A DNA stretch of 64,000 nucleotides from Maricaulis virginensis (GTDB lineage Bacteria; Pseudomonadota; Alphaproteobacteria; Caulobacterales; Maricaulaceae): positions 1-64,000 of the forward strand of contig NZ_BSFE01000013.1 in NCBI RefSeq assembly GCF_027922185.1. The letters run 5' to 3'. Numbering within the stretch: position 1 is the stretch's first letter; each line of letters begins with the position of its first letter. Under the pieces are notes generated by a model. That model worked only from the letters and a program-made list of their open reading frames with translations, was not told the origin of the DNA and did no database searches. The position numbers and the translations under genes are program-made. Below are positions 16,173 to 24,423 of this stretch, one piece after another.

Positions 16173-16967
16173 GTGCGCCGCGATGCCACCGAACTCGATC
16201 GCTTCTACAAGACCCGCCAGGGTCTGACCGCCCGCCGCATGATCGGGCGGCGTATCCGGGCGCTGTGGCCCGAGACGCGCGATCTCGACGTGCTGGGCCT
16301 GGGTTTTGCCAATCCCTATCTGGACCCCTATCGCCGCCAGTCGCGGCGCTGCATCTCCTTCATGCCCGCCGGGCAGGGGGTGGTCGTGCCGGCCCGCGAA
16401 GGCACGCCGACAGCGCTGGGCGACGAGGTCCGCCTGCCTTTCCCCGAAGCCCTGTTCGACCGGGTCTTGCTGGTCCATGCGCTGGAAGAGGCCGACAGCC
16501 TGCCGGCCCTGCTGCGTGAAATCTGGCGGGTGATGGCCCCGGAGGGGCGGCTGATGCTGGTGACGGCCTCGCGCAGCGGCATGTGGGCGCTGTCCGACAA
16601 GACCCCCTTCGGTCATGGCCGGCCCTTCACGCGCGGCCAGCTGTCCGGCCTGCTCGAGGATTCGCTGCTGGAGGCCACAGCCTGGTCGCGGGCGCTCTAT
16701 GCGCCGCCCTGGGGCTGGGCGACCCACCGGCGTATCGCGTCGGTGTGGGAAGAGGTCGGGGAATACGCCTGGCCCGGTCTGGGCGGGGTCATCCTGGCAG
16801 AGGCCGTGAAGCATACCGGTGCAGTCCGGCCGCAGCGCCGCACTGCGCCCGTCCGCAAACGCGCACTTGAAGGGCAGGCGCAGCCCGCGCTATCTCCCCG
16901 TCACCTGTCCGGACGGCAAGGGGCTGACCGGACGCTCCAGGACCAGAGGTCGCTTCATGGGTATTGA
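16173..16967 (+). CDS. class I SAM-dependent methyltransferase (Methyltransf_11 type)
   Basis: A 264-residue protein. The core includes DVLGLGFANPYL (degenerate motif I), a VLLVHALEEADSLPALLREIWRV segment and APEGRLMLVTASRSG, all typical of Methyltransf_11 proteins. GMWALSDKTPFGHGRPFTRGQL follows. I chose the GTG at 16173 because GGGGAG precedes it; earlier in-frame starts would run into the gloB start region. The substrate is unknown. Motif I lacks the usual GxGxG, so SAM binding is inferred from the family. The stop overlaps the hisC start by 11 bases. Divergent gloB-methyltransferase pairs occur in related bacteria. Confidence 0.82.
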   Translation: MRRDATELDRFYKTRQGLTARRMIGRRIRALWPETRDLDVLGLGFANPYLDPYRRQSRRCISFMPAGQGVVVPAREGTPTALGDEVRLPFPEALFDRVLLVHALEEADSLPALLREIWRVMAPEGRLMLVTASRSGMWALSDKTPFGHGRPFTRGQLSGLLEDSLLEATAWSRALYAPPWGWATHRRIASVWEEVGEYAWPGLGGVILAEAVKHTGAVRPQRRTAPVRKRALEGQAQPALSPRHLSGRQGADRTLQDQRSLHGY

Positions 16968-18045
16968 GCCGCGCGCGGGCATTCTCGACATTCGTCCCTA
17001 CAAGCCGGGTGCCGCGGAAGCGCCGGGCATCGCCGATCCGGTGAAGCTGTCCTCGAACGAGAACGCGCTGGGCTGTTCGCCCAAGGCGGCAGCAGCCTTC
17101 GAGGCGTCCGCCAAGCGCCTGCATCTCTATCCCGATGGCGGCGCGACCAAGCTGCGCGAAGCGATTGCGCGCGAGGAAGGTCTGGAAGCGGAAAACATCG
17201 TCTGCGGCTGCGGCTCCGACGAACTGCTGCAGCTCCTGGGCCGGGCCTATCTCGATCCGGGCGACAAGGTGGTGCAGTCGCAGTACGGCTTCCTGGTCTA
17301 TCGCCTCGTGGCGATGCAGTCCGGTGCCGAGCTCGTTTCTGCACCCGAGCGCAATTACACCACCGATGTCGATGCGCTGATCGAGGCGGCCGGCGATGAC
17401 GCGAAGATCGTCTTCCTGGCCAATCCGAACAATCCGACCGGCACCTATATCTCCGACGCCGAAGTGCGCCGCCTGCGCGACGCGCTGCCGTCATCGACCC
17501 TGCTGGTGGTCGATGCGGCCTATGCCGAGTTCGTGCGCAATGCCGATTATTCCGCCGGTCTCGAACTGGCGCGCGAGCGCGATGATGTCGTCGTGACCCG
17601 CACCTTCTCCAAGATCCATGGCCTGGCCGGTGCGCGCCTGGGCTGGGCCTATGGCAACAAGTCCATCATCGATGTGCTGCACCGGGTGCGCGGCCCGTTC
17701 AACGTCAACCTGCCGGCCATCGAAGCCGGTACGGCGGCGATCGCCGATCGCGACTTCATGAAACGCTCGGCCGATCACAATGAGGAATGGGTCGCCTGGC
17801 TGCGTCAGCAGATCGGCGGTCTGGGCCTGGAAGTGACACCGAGCGTGTGCAATTTCGTGCTGATCCACTTCCCGGAGACGCCGGGCCGCACGGCCAGGGA
17901 CGCCGACGCCTTCCTGACGTCCAAAGGCCTGATCATCCGTCCGGTCGAGCCCTATGGCCTGCCCAATGCGCTGCGTGCCACGGTCGGCAAGGCCGCGGAA
18001 AATCGCCGCCTGGTGGACGGTCTTGCCGAATTCATGGGCGGCTAG
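16957..18045 (+). CDS. hisC: histidinol-phosphate aminotransferase
   Basis: A 362-residue fold-type I PLP aminotransferase that converts imidazole-acetol phosphate to histidinol phosphate in histidine synthesis. Features are PYKPG near the N-terminus, KLSSNENALG, CGCGSDELLQLL, FLANPNNPTGTY, and the PLP lysine in TRTFSKIHGLAGARLGW, with the C-terminal IIRPVEPYGLPNALRATVG. AGAGGT lies 7 bases before the ATG, which is 11 bases inside the methyltransferase gene. It may also act on tyrosine or phenylalanine, as some alphaproteobacterial HisC paralogues do. No other his genes are nearby. Confidence 0.93.
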   Translation: MGIEPRAGILDIRPYKPGAAEAPGIADPVKLSSNENALGCSPKAAAAFEASAKRLHLYPDGGATKLREAIAREEGLEAENIVCGCGSDELLQLLGRAYLDPGDKVVQSQYGFLVYRLVAMQSGAELVSAPERNYTTDVDALIEAAGDDAKIVFLANPNNPTGTYISDAEVRRLRDALPSSTLLVVDAAYAEFVRNADYSAGLELARERDDVVVTRTFSKIHGLAGARLGWAYGNKSIIDVLHRVRGPFNVNLPAIEAGTAAIADRDFMKRSADHNEEWVAWLRQQIGGLGLEVTPSVCNFVLIHFPETPGRTARDADAFLTSKGLIIRPVEPYGLPNALRATVGKAAENRRLVDGLAEFMGG

Positions 18046-18064
18046 ACATCGGCTTGTCGGGCGA

Positions 18065-19075
18065 TCACTCGTCGATGGCGCCCAGGCGCACCGGACCCAG
18101 ATAGATGCCGCCGTCATGGATGCGGAAGGGCAGGGCGACACCGTCCGGGCCGCGTGGCGCCAGCATGGCGGCGAGGCGCAGGGCCTGCTCGTTCTCGCGC
18201 GGCACGATGCCTGCCTCGACCAAGGCATCGGCCAGCGTGTCGGGATCGGTGACGCGCAGGGACAGGCGCCCGTCGGGACGGGCCAGGCTGTCGATGGTGA
18301 AGTCGCCATTGCCTGTGATGTGAGCCGGGCCCCATTCCAGCTCGGCATCGGCGATCTGCAGCGCACCGCCGGCGTCGCGCCAGGCGATGGCGTTGGCGCC
18401 GTCGGCCAGGGCCGACCAGTGCGTGACCTCGAGATCGACCCGGGCCGTGCGGGCGGTGTCACCGAAGGCGCGCTCCACATCGGGCTCCAGCACGCCGGGC
18501 GCCGCGCGGACACCGGAAACAGCCAAGCGCATGCGCAAGCCGTCTTCTTCATCCACAGCACCGGACATCAGGAGCTCGTCGACGGAGCGGATATCCGGTG
18601 GTGAGCCGGCATGCGTGGTTACTACAAGATCGCGGAATTCCGCCCCGACGCGTTCGGTCTCGCCGGTCACGCTGTAGACCAGGCTGATGCGGGCGTCGGA
18701 TCCCGTCACCTCGATCATGCTGCCTTCGCTGGCATAGTCTTCCAGCAGCAGCGGGCCACCGAAAGCGACGATCCAGTGCGACAGGTCGTGCGGCATGGCG
18801 TTCGCGCTGAGTTCCTGCAGCCGGGCATCCCAGCCGCCATCGCTCTGCGGCGCGCGGAAATGCGGTTCAACGAGCCGGATCTGGAAACGATAGGGATAGC
18901 CGCCGATATGCAGACCGGCGTGATCGATCTGATAGCCGGCGTTTTCCTTGTCGGCGATCCACTCATTGACGCCCTTGCGGATCTGTCCGCTGGCGACGAC
19001 CCAGTAGGCCGAATACAGCACAAACAGCCCGATGATGGCCGCGATCGGCCATAGCAGTTTGGTTCTCATGGTCAC
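18065..19075 (-). CDS. DUF2125 domain protein, membrane anchored
   Basis: A 336-residue protein with one N-terminal membrane segment (LLWPIAAIIGLFVLYSAYWVVASG) followed by a long periplasmic domain. GYQIDHAGLHIGGYPYRFQI and the beta-rich repeats that follow are typical of DUF2125, an alphaproteobacterial family of unknown function. The start overlaps the stop of the upstream plsC gene by 4 bases, so the minus-strand block ydcF-plsC-DUF2125 reads as one coupled operon. A role in envelope lipid homeostasis is plausible from context only. Confidence 0.88.
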   Translation of the reverse strand: MTMRTKLLWPIAAIIGLFVLYSAYWVVASGQIRKGVNEWIADKENAGYQIDHAGLHIGGYPYRFQIRLVEPHFRAPQSDGGWDARLQELSANAMPHDLSHWIVAFGGPLLLEDYASEGSMIEVTGSDARISLVYSVTGETERVGAEFRDLVVTTHAGSPPDIRSVDELLMSGAVDEEDGLRMRLAVSGVRAAPGVLEPDVERAFGDTARTARVDLEVTHWSALADGANAIAWRDAGGALQIADAELEWGPAHITGNGDFTIDSLARPDGRLSLRVTDPDTLADALVEAGIVPRENEQALRLAAMLAPRGPDGVALPFRIHDGGIYLGPVRLGAIDE

Positions 19076-19815
19076 CGGCCTGTCCTCCCCAACGGCATTC
19101 CGGCGTCATCGACCGCCTGCAGGGCGTCCGATGCGGTGTTGATGCGCGTATGCAGTTCGCGCAGGAATTCGGGCTTGCCCAGCCCCGGCGGGATCGGTTC
19201 GAGAAACTCGACCACGATCCGGCCCGGCCGCTTCAGGCCGCAATAGGATTTCAGGAAGACACCGGAATTCAGCGCCACCGGCACGCAGGGCACGCCCATA
19301 TTCAGATACAGCCCGGCAGCACCCGGCTTGAAGTCGGGGTGCTCGCCCGGTTCGACGCGGGTGCCTTCCGGGAAGATCAGGATCTGGCGGTCCTCGCCGG
19401 CCCGGCGGGCCGCATCGCGCATCATGCCCTTCAGCGCGCTGGCGCCCTTCTTCCGGTTCACCGAGATATTGCCCAGCTTGACGGCAAACCAGCCGAAGAA
19501 GGGCATGTAGGTGAGGGTGTGTTTCAGGATGATCGCCGGATCGGGCAGGATTTCCCAGAAGGCGAGCGTCTCCCACATGCTCATATGCTTGGAGGCAACC
19601 AGCGCGCCGCCTGCGGGCAGGTGTTCGCGGCCGCGCACCTCGAAGGTGATGCCGTAGATCCAGCGCAGGCCGAACCAGAGCATTTTGAGATAGGCCCGAA
19701 GCCAGCTGCGCGACCAGGTGCGTGGCCCCAGCAGCAGAGGCAGACCGACCAGGCCCATGAAGACCATGAGCGAATACATGTAGATGTAGAAGACGAGCGA
19801 GCGGATCAGGGTCAT
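19072..19815 (-). CDS. lysophospholipid acyltransferase (PlsC family)
   Basis: A 247-residue inner-membrane acyltransferase that transfers a fatty acyl chain to 1-acylglycerol-3-phosphate or a related lysolipid. The N-terminal segment FYIYMYSLMVFMGLVGLPLLL is membrane-embedded. Motif I reads KHMSMWET, giving HX4E in place of the usual HX4D. Motif III is FPEGTR, and GVPCVPVALNSG is motif IV. The ATG (MTLIRSLVF) shares one base with the ydcF stop; an upstream start would overlap that gene deeply. Phospholipid synthesis is the likely role. Confidence 0.9.
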   Translation of the reverse strand: MTLIRSLVFYIYMYSLMVFMGLVGLPLLLGPRTWSRSWLRAYLKMLWFGLRWIYGITFEVRGREHLPAGGALVASKHMSMWETLAFWEILPDPAIILKHTLTYMPFFGWFAVKLGNISVNRKKGASALKGMMRDAARRAGEDRQILIFPEGTRVEPGEHPDFKPGAAGLYLNMGVPCVPVALNSGVFLKSYCGLKRPGRIVVEFLEPIPPGLGKPEFLRELHTRINTASDALQAVDDAGMPLGRTGR

Positions 19816-20402
19816 CAGACGCTTTCGGGACGCGGTGTAACGGTCTGGCGCAGCCACACGGCGGTGAATTTGGCATATTCCTGCAGCCACAGGCGCGATG
19901 CCCCGAAATCCCGCCAGGGCGGCGTCGTGCGGACGGGATAGGCGATCAGTTCGACACCGGGCATCAGGGCGCGCATCTCCAGGAGGCTGCGCGGCAGATG
20001 ATAGTCTGATGTAACGATGATCAAGCTCCGATAGCCGTTTTCGCGCACCAGCGCGCCGGCCTCGCGGGCATTGCCGATCGTGTCCGTCGCGTCGCGGCCG
20101 AGAATGACGCAGCAGTCCAGCTCGTCGTCGGACAGGCCGGAATGGCGCTGGATATCGGCCGGCGTGGCCGCGGCGTCGACACCGGAAATCAGCAGCTGCG
20201 GCGCACGGCCTTCACGCAGGAGATCGATCCCCGCCGTGGTGCGGCCCGCATCGCCGGTCAGCACGACGATGGCATCGGCCTGGCGCCCGGTATCGGGGGT
20301 GGCGTAGGTGGCTATCCGGCCGGCGAACACAAGAAAGCCGATGGCCAGTCCGGCCACCAGCAGGAAGGCGAGTGTGCGCAATGCCATCCAGCCCCGGCTC
20401 AT
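19815..20402 (-). CDS. YdcF/SanA family membrane protein (DUF218)
   Basis: A 195-residue protein with one N-terminal membrane segment (ALRTLAFLLVAGLAIGFLVFAG). Its DUF218 domain shows AIVVLTGDAGRTTAGIDLLREG, PQLLISGV, DTIGNAREA and SLIIVTSDYHLPRSLLEM. Relatives such as ElyC and SanA act in envelope integrity and lipid-carrier metabolism, but the activity is not defined. It lies between ftsX (93 bases upstream) and plsC (one-base overlap), which fits an envelope-biogenesis operon. Confidence 0.9.
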   Translation of the reverse strand: MSRGWMALRTLAFLLVAGLAIGFLVFAGRIATYATPDTGRQADAIVVLTGDAGRTTAGIDLLREGRAPQLLISGVDAAATPADIQRHSGLSDDELDCCVILGRDATDTIGNAREAGALVRENGYRSLIIVTSDYHLPRSLLEMRALMPGVELIAYPVRTTPPWRDFGASRLWLQEYAKFTAVWLRQTVTPRPESV

Positions 20403-20495
20403 CGCGTCCTTCCGATCCCGTATCGCTGCGCGGCGTCTGCCGCCCGTGAAACCTGCATCAGCATGTCCTCGCGAACCCGGCCGTTTTGTGGCGCG

Positions 20496-21416
20496 CTACC
20501 AGCGTCCCCGCAAGTCCGACGCGACAGCAAGTCGCGCCGAAACCGCGGCGGTCAGACCGGCCAGCAAGGGGGCCAGGGCCAGCAGGACCAGCTCGAACGG
20601 GTCGGCAGCCCATTGCGGCAGGAAGAATGCCATGTCGGCCGGCGATCCGCCGATACTGACCAGAATGGACACCAGGCCGGCAAAGATCGCGCCGGCGGCT
20701 CCGGACTTCAGGCCCAGCATGAAGAAGCGCCGCTGGAACAGGCCGGCGATAAACCGGTCCTCGGCGCCGCACAGATGCAGCGCGTCGATCACGTCGACGC
20801 GGGCGGCGAGGCTGGCCCGGGCGGCGAAGGCGACGACGGCCGCGGCGGCACCGGCAACCAGTGCCAGAAGGGCCAGGCCCAGCGTCTGTGCGGTCGTCGC
20901 GGCGCGGCGCACGGCTGCTGCCCAGCGCGAATGATCGTCGACGGTCGCGGCCAGCCCGGCCTCGTCCAGCCGGGCCTGTAGTGCCTCGGGCTGGAAGCTG
21001 CCGGCGCGAACGGTCTCGCTGTCCAGCTCGACTTCCACCATCAGTGGCAGGGGCAGATCGTCCGGCAGATTGCCTTCGCCAAGCCAGGGGCGGAGCAGGG
21101 CCAGCGCGTGTTCGCGCGTACGGGCAGTCGCATCCCGGACGCCGTCCAGGGAGCGGGCAATCTCCGCAGCCGCTTCGGCATCGGCGGTGGCGTCACGCCC
21201 GTCGACGGGACGGATCTGGATGGTCAGGCTGGACTCCAGATCGCTGGTCCAGGTCTGGGCCTGCACCCAGGCACCGCGGGCGCCGAGGGCCGCCACGCAG
21301 GCGAGGAAGACCAGGATGGCGGCGACGAGAAACAGCGGCCGGTCGCGGCCTGCATCGGGCGGCAGAAGCCGACCATTGCCACCGGCGGGCGGTTTGGGAA
21401 CGGCGGGCTCACTCAT
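20496..21416 (-). CDS. ftsX: cell division protein FtsX
   Basis: A 306-residue membrane component of the FtsEX complex, which activates septal peptidoglycan hydrolases. After a short proline-rich cytoplasmic tail, TM1 (LFLVAAILVFLACVAALGA) is followed by a periplasmic loop of about 130 residues. Three further TM segments follow, with the conserved cytoplasmic segment VDVIDALHLCGAEDRFIAGLFQRRF. I chose the ATG at 21416 (MSEPAVPK), which overlaps the ftsE end by 8 bases; the longer in-frame start would place 20 more residues inside ftsE. FtsX is poorly conserved, so the assignment rests on topology and the ftsE partner. Confidence 0.92.
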   Translation of the reverse strand: MSEPAVPKPPAGGNGRLLPPDAGRDRPLFLVAAILVFLACVAALGARGAWVQAQTWTSDLESSLTIQIRPVDGRDATADAEAAAEIARSLDGVRDATARTREHALALLRPWLGEGNLPDDLPLPLMVEVELDSETVRAGSFQPEALQARLDEAGLAATVDDHSRWAAAVRRAATTAQTLGLALLALVAGAAAAVVAFAARASLAARVDVIDALHLCGAEDRFIAGLFQRRFFMLGLKSGAAGAIFAGLVSILVSIGGSPADMAFFLPQWAADPFELVLLALAPLLAGLTAAVSARLAVASDLRGRW

Positions 21417-22200
21417 CGCCGGACTCCGGATCGGGAGGCGACATCGCGTCCAGCGCCTCACGGCCTTCGGCTTCACGCTGATCGGCCTCGCGCTGACGGC
21501 GGCCGCGTGAGGGACGGATATGCAGATGGCCGTTCGACAGCGTCATCACGGGTGCGTCCACCATCCGCACCAGCTGCAGGTCGTGCGTCGCAATGACAAT
21601 CGTCGTGCCCAGCTTGTTCAGTTCGGCGAAGAGGCGCAGCAGACGCATGCCCATCTCGGGGTCGACATTGCCTGTCGGCTCGTCGGCGATGAGGATTTCC
21701 GGCTGGCCGACCACGGCGCGGGCGATCGCGACACGCTGCTGCTCACCGCCGGACAGGGTCGGCGGCAGGGCCGACATGCGATCGCCCAGGCCCACCCAGG
21801 CGAGGAGTTCGGCCACGTCCTCGGCATAGTCCGAGCGCTTCTTTCCGGCCACGCGCAGCGGCAGGGCGACATTGTCGAACACGCTCAAGTGATTGAGAAG
21901 ACGGAATTCCTGGAACACCACACCGATCCGGCGGCGCAGGTCCGGCAGATCGCGGCGCGGCAGGGTCGCGGTGTCGCGGCCGAAGAAGGAGACCAGTCCG
22001 CGCGAGGGTTTGGCGGCCAGGTAGATGAGCTTCAACAGCGATGTCTTGCCTGCACCGGATGGTCCGGTGAGAAATTGGAAAGAACCCCGTGGTAAATCAA
22101 ACGACAAATCGCGCAGAATCTCCGGGCCGCGTCCGTACCGCATGCCGACATTGTCGAAGCGGACAACCGGTTCGGGATCGCTGTGCGGGGAAGCGGTCAT
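21409..22200 (-). CDS. ftsE: cell division ATP-binding protein FtsE
   Basis: A 263-residue ABC ATPase that drives FtsX. Walker A is GPSGAGKT (46-53), the Q-loop is VFQEFRLL, the signature is LSGGEQQR, Walker B with D-loop is LIADEPTGNVD, and the H-loop is ATHD. VRFDNVGMRYGRGPEILRDLSF is typical of FtsE. A charged tail of about 40 residues (RGRRQREADQREAEGREALD) extends beyond the usual end. The ATG at 22200 fits the family; longer in-frame starts would run into the divergent zinc-ribbon gene, which begins 63 bases away. Confidence 0.95.
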   Translation of the reverse strand: MTASPHSDPEPVVRFDNVGMRYGRGPEILRDLSFDLPRGSFQFLTGPSGAGKTSLLKLIYLAAKPSRGLVSFFGRDTATLPRRDLPDLRRRIGVVFQEFRLLNHLSVFDNVALPLRVAGKKRSDYAEDVAELLAWVGLGDRMSALPPTLSGGEQQRVAIARAVVGQPEILIADEPTGNVDPEMGMRLLRLFAELNKLGTTIVIATHDLQLVRMVDAPVMTLSNGHLHIRPSRGRRQREADQREAEGREALDAMSPPDPESGDE

Positions 22201-22263
22201 ACTCGGGTTGATGGAGTGCCTCCACTGACACGGGTGAACCTGGTTGGACGAAAACGACGCACG

Positions 22264-23115
22264 ATGAGCATTGTACTGAGCTGTCCGTCCTGTTCTACGC
22301 GGTATCGCGCGAATGCCGACGCAATCGGCAGCGCCGGCCGCCGTGTGCGCTGTGCATCCTGCGGACATGTATGGACCGCCGACGCCCAGATTCCAACGGA
22401 AGCGGCCGCGGCGCAAGACATGGTCTCACCGGAATCCCCGGCCGAACCCGTCGTCGAGAAGCAGCCGCACAAGGCTTTCCGCGAACGCCAGGAAAAGAAA
22501 CGTCACACCCTCTCGGTCGCTGCCGCAGGCGGGGCCTGGGGCGCTTTGGCTGTTGCCTGCGCTGTCGTGCTGACGACCGCCTGGATCTTCCGGGTCGATG
22601 TTGTCACGCTCTGGCCGCGCGCCTCTTCGGCCTATGCTGCAGTCGGCGCCGAGGTGAACCCCTACGGCTTCTCGGTCGGTGAGCTGGATATCCGCCGCGA
22701 TGTGGATCACGGCGTTCCGCTGCTGGTGATCGAGGGCGATGTGCGCAATTTCGACCGCCGCTCGCGCGCCATGCCGGGCCTGCGCGCCGTGCTGCGCGAT
22801 GCGCAGGGCGAGTCGGTTCTGGAATGGACGGTGTCGGTACCGGCCGCGCAGATCCGTGCAGGCAAGCGCCAGGAATTCCGTACCGTCGTGTCCGACCCGC
22901 CGCCCTCGGCCGTCGAGGTCGAGGTCATGCTGATGGCCCATGCGGCGACCGGCAATGCGGCGCACGAGGATGCCGGCGAGGCAGATGATGCGCATGCTGC
23001 TCCGTCTCACCCAGAGCCGTCCCGCGATGCGCCCGATCACGCCGCGGCTCCGGCTGCCACACATGAGCCGGTCGTCGCCGAGCACCAGGAAACGGCTGAC
23101 GGCGGTCATCACTGA
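22264..23115 (+). CDS. MJ0042-type zinc-ribbon membrane protein
   Basis: A 283-residue protein beginning with the MJ0042 zinc finger: Cys7-x2-Cys10 and Cys30-x2-Cys33, with RYR and HVW between and after the pairs. A linker leads to one membrane segment (GAWGALAVACAVVLTTAWIF). An extracytoplasmic domain follows (PYGFSVGELDIRRDVDHG, LLVIEGDVRNFDRR), resembling the DUF3426 region found in such proteins. The tail is His/Ala/Asp-rich and low in complexity. Divergent location next to ftsEX is common in alphaproteobacteria. Function is unknown; a sensor or scaffolding role would be a guess. Confidence 0.88.
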   Translation: MSIVLSCPSCSTRYRANADAIGSAGRRVRCASCGHVWTADAQIPTEAAAAQDMVSPESPAEPVVEKQPHKAFRERQEKKRHTLSVAAAGGAWGALAVACAVVLTTAWIFRVDVVTLWPRASSAYAAVGAEVNPYGFSVGELDIRRDVDHGVPLLVIEGDVRNFDRRSRAMPGLRAVLRDAQGESVLEWTVSVPAAQIRAGKRQEFRTVVSDPPPSAVEVEVMLMAHAATGNAAHEDAGEADDAHAAPSHPEPSRDAPDHAAAPAATHEPVVAEHQETADGGHH

Positions 23116-23192
23116 TTTCACCGGCCGCGTCCGGCGACGACACGGGATATCTTATCCTTGCAGATTCGGAAGTTATATACGAAATTGCTAGG

Positions 23193-24371
23193 ATGATATC
23201 GCGCGATCTGACTGCGGAAATTGTCGAGGCGCTGGATGAAAACCCCGCGGTGGTCCTGCTCGGGCCGCGTCAGGTGGGCAAGACCACGCTGGCACGCGAG
23301 ATCGCATCGGGCCGGCCATCGATCTATCTCGATCTCGAACGGCCGTCGGATATCGCCAAGCTTCAGGATCCGGAACTCTATCTACGCGATCATCTGGACA
23401 AGCTGGTTGTTCTTGACGAGGTTCATCGTGTTCCGGAACTCTTCGGAACGCTGCGTGGCCTTATCGACGAGGCTCGCCGGCTCGGCCGCGGCGACGGGCG
23501 CTACCTGTTGCTCGGCTCCGCGTCGATGGAGCTCATGAACCAGTCCTCGGAGTCGCTTGCCGGCCGCGTGGCGTACCGCGAGCTGGCACCGGTCATGGCC
23601 AGTGAACTTGATGAGGGGATCCCGGTTTCGACCCTCTGGGAACGGGGCGGCTTCCCGCGTAGCCTGCTGGCGTCCAGAGGGCGGGCAAGCGTCAATTGGC
23701 GCCGCGATTTCATCCGGACCTATCTTGAAAGGGACATTCCGCAGCTCGGGACACGCATTCCGGCGGAAACGCTGCGCCGCTTCTGGACGATGCTGGCGCA
23801 TCATCAGGGCGGCCTGTTCAATGCGTCCGAATTCGGCCGTTCACTGGGCGTCGACAGCAAGACCGTCGCGAACTACCGCGATCTGATGATCGACCTGCTG
23901 CTGGTCCGCAAGCTCATGCCCTGGCACAGAAATACCAAGAAGCGGCTGGTCAAGTCGCCGAAACTCTATGTCCGCGACAGCGGGCTCTGCCACACATTGC
24001 TGGGCATCGACAGTTTCGACGCCCTGCTGGGGCATCCGGTTCTGGGCGGGAGCTGGGAGGGTTTTGTTGTCGAGAACATCGCCGGAGCCGGTCAGCTGGA
24101 TGCTCATCAGCTCAGCTTCTACCGGGCGGCGGGCGGAGCGGAGATCGATCTTCTCGTCGAGCGGGACGGCGAAGTCTGGGCGATCGAAATCAAGCGTACC
24201 AGTACGCCCAAGCTCACCCGCGGCTTCCGCTCTGCATGCGAGGACCTGCAGCCTGCGCGGGCGTTCTTCGCATATGGCGGTCAGGAGCGTTACCCGCTGG
24301 CCGATGGCGTCGAAGCCATCGGGCTGCGGGAATTGTTGAACGAAGTGTCGGCAAGTCGGGCTGCCAACTGA
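23193..24371 (+). CDS. AAA_14/DUF4143 ATP-binding protein (COG1373)
   Basis: A 392-residue P-loop ATPase. Walker A is GPRQVGKT (24-31) and Walker B is LVVLDEVHR. A winged-helix-like region (FNASEFGRSLGVDSKTVANY) precedes a C-terminal DUF4143 domain. Its AEIDLLVERDGEVWAIEIKRT resembles a PD-(D/E)xK nuclease core. These single-gene ATPases are scattered by lateral transfer and their function is not established. The 77 bases upstream are AT-richer than the surroundings (TTATATACGAAATTGC), and the gene has no functional link to either neighbour. It therefore looks like an accessory insertion. Confidence 0.88.
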   Translation: MISRDLTAEIVEALDENPAVVLLGPRQVGKTTLAREIASGRPSIYLDLERPSDIAKLQDPELYLRDHLDKLVVLDEVHRVPELFGTLRGLIDEARRLGRGDGRYLLLGSASMELMNQSSESLAGRVAYRELAPVMASELDEGIPVSTLWERGGFPRSLLASRGRASVNWRRDFIRTYLERDIPQLGTRIPAETLRRFWTMLAHHQGGLFNASEFGRSLGVDSKTVANYRDLMIDLLLVRKLMPWHRNTKKRLVKSPKLYVRDSGLCHTLLGIDSFDALLGHPVLGGSWEGFVVENIAGAGQLDAHQLSFYRAAGGAEIDLLVERDGEVWAIEIKRTSTPKLTRGFRSACEDLQPARAFFAYGGQERYPLADGVEAIGLRELLNEVSASRAAN

Positions 24372-24423
24372 CCGTATCCCGCCGGGCTGCGGTGCGCGTT
24401 TATGCAGGCAATGGCCCGTTGGC

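Noticed and set aside
23151..23192. TTGCAG and TATATA upstream of the AAA ATPase considered as a sigma-70 promoter
   Set aside because: The spacing between the boxes is about 10 bases, far from the required 16-18.
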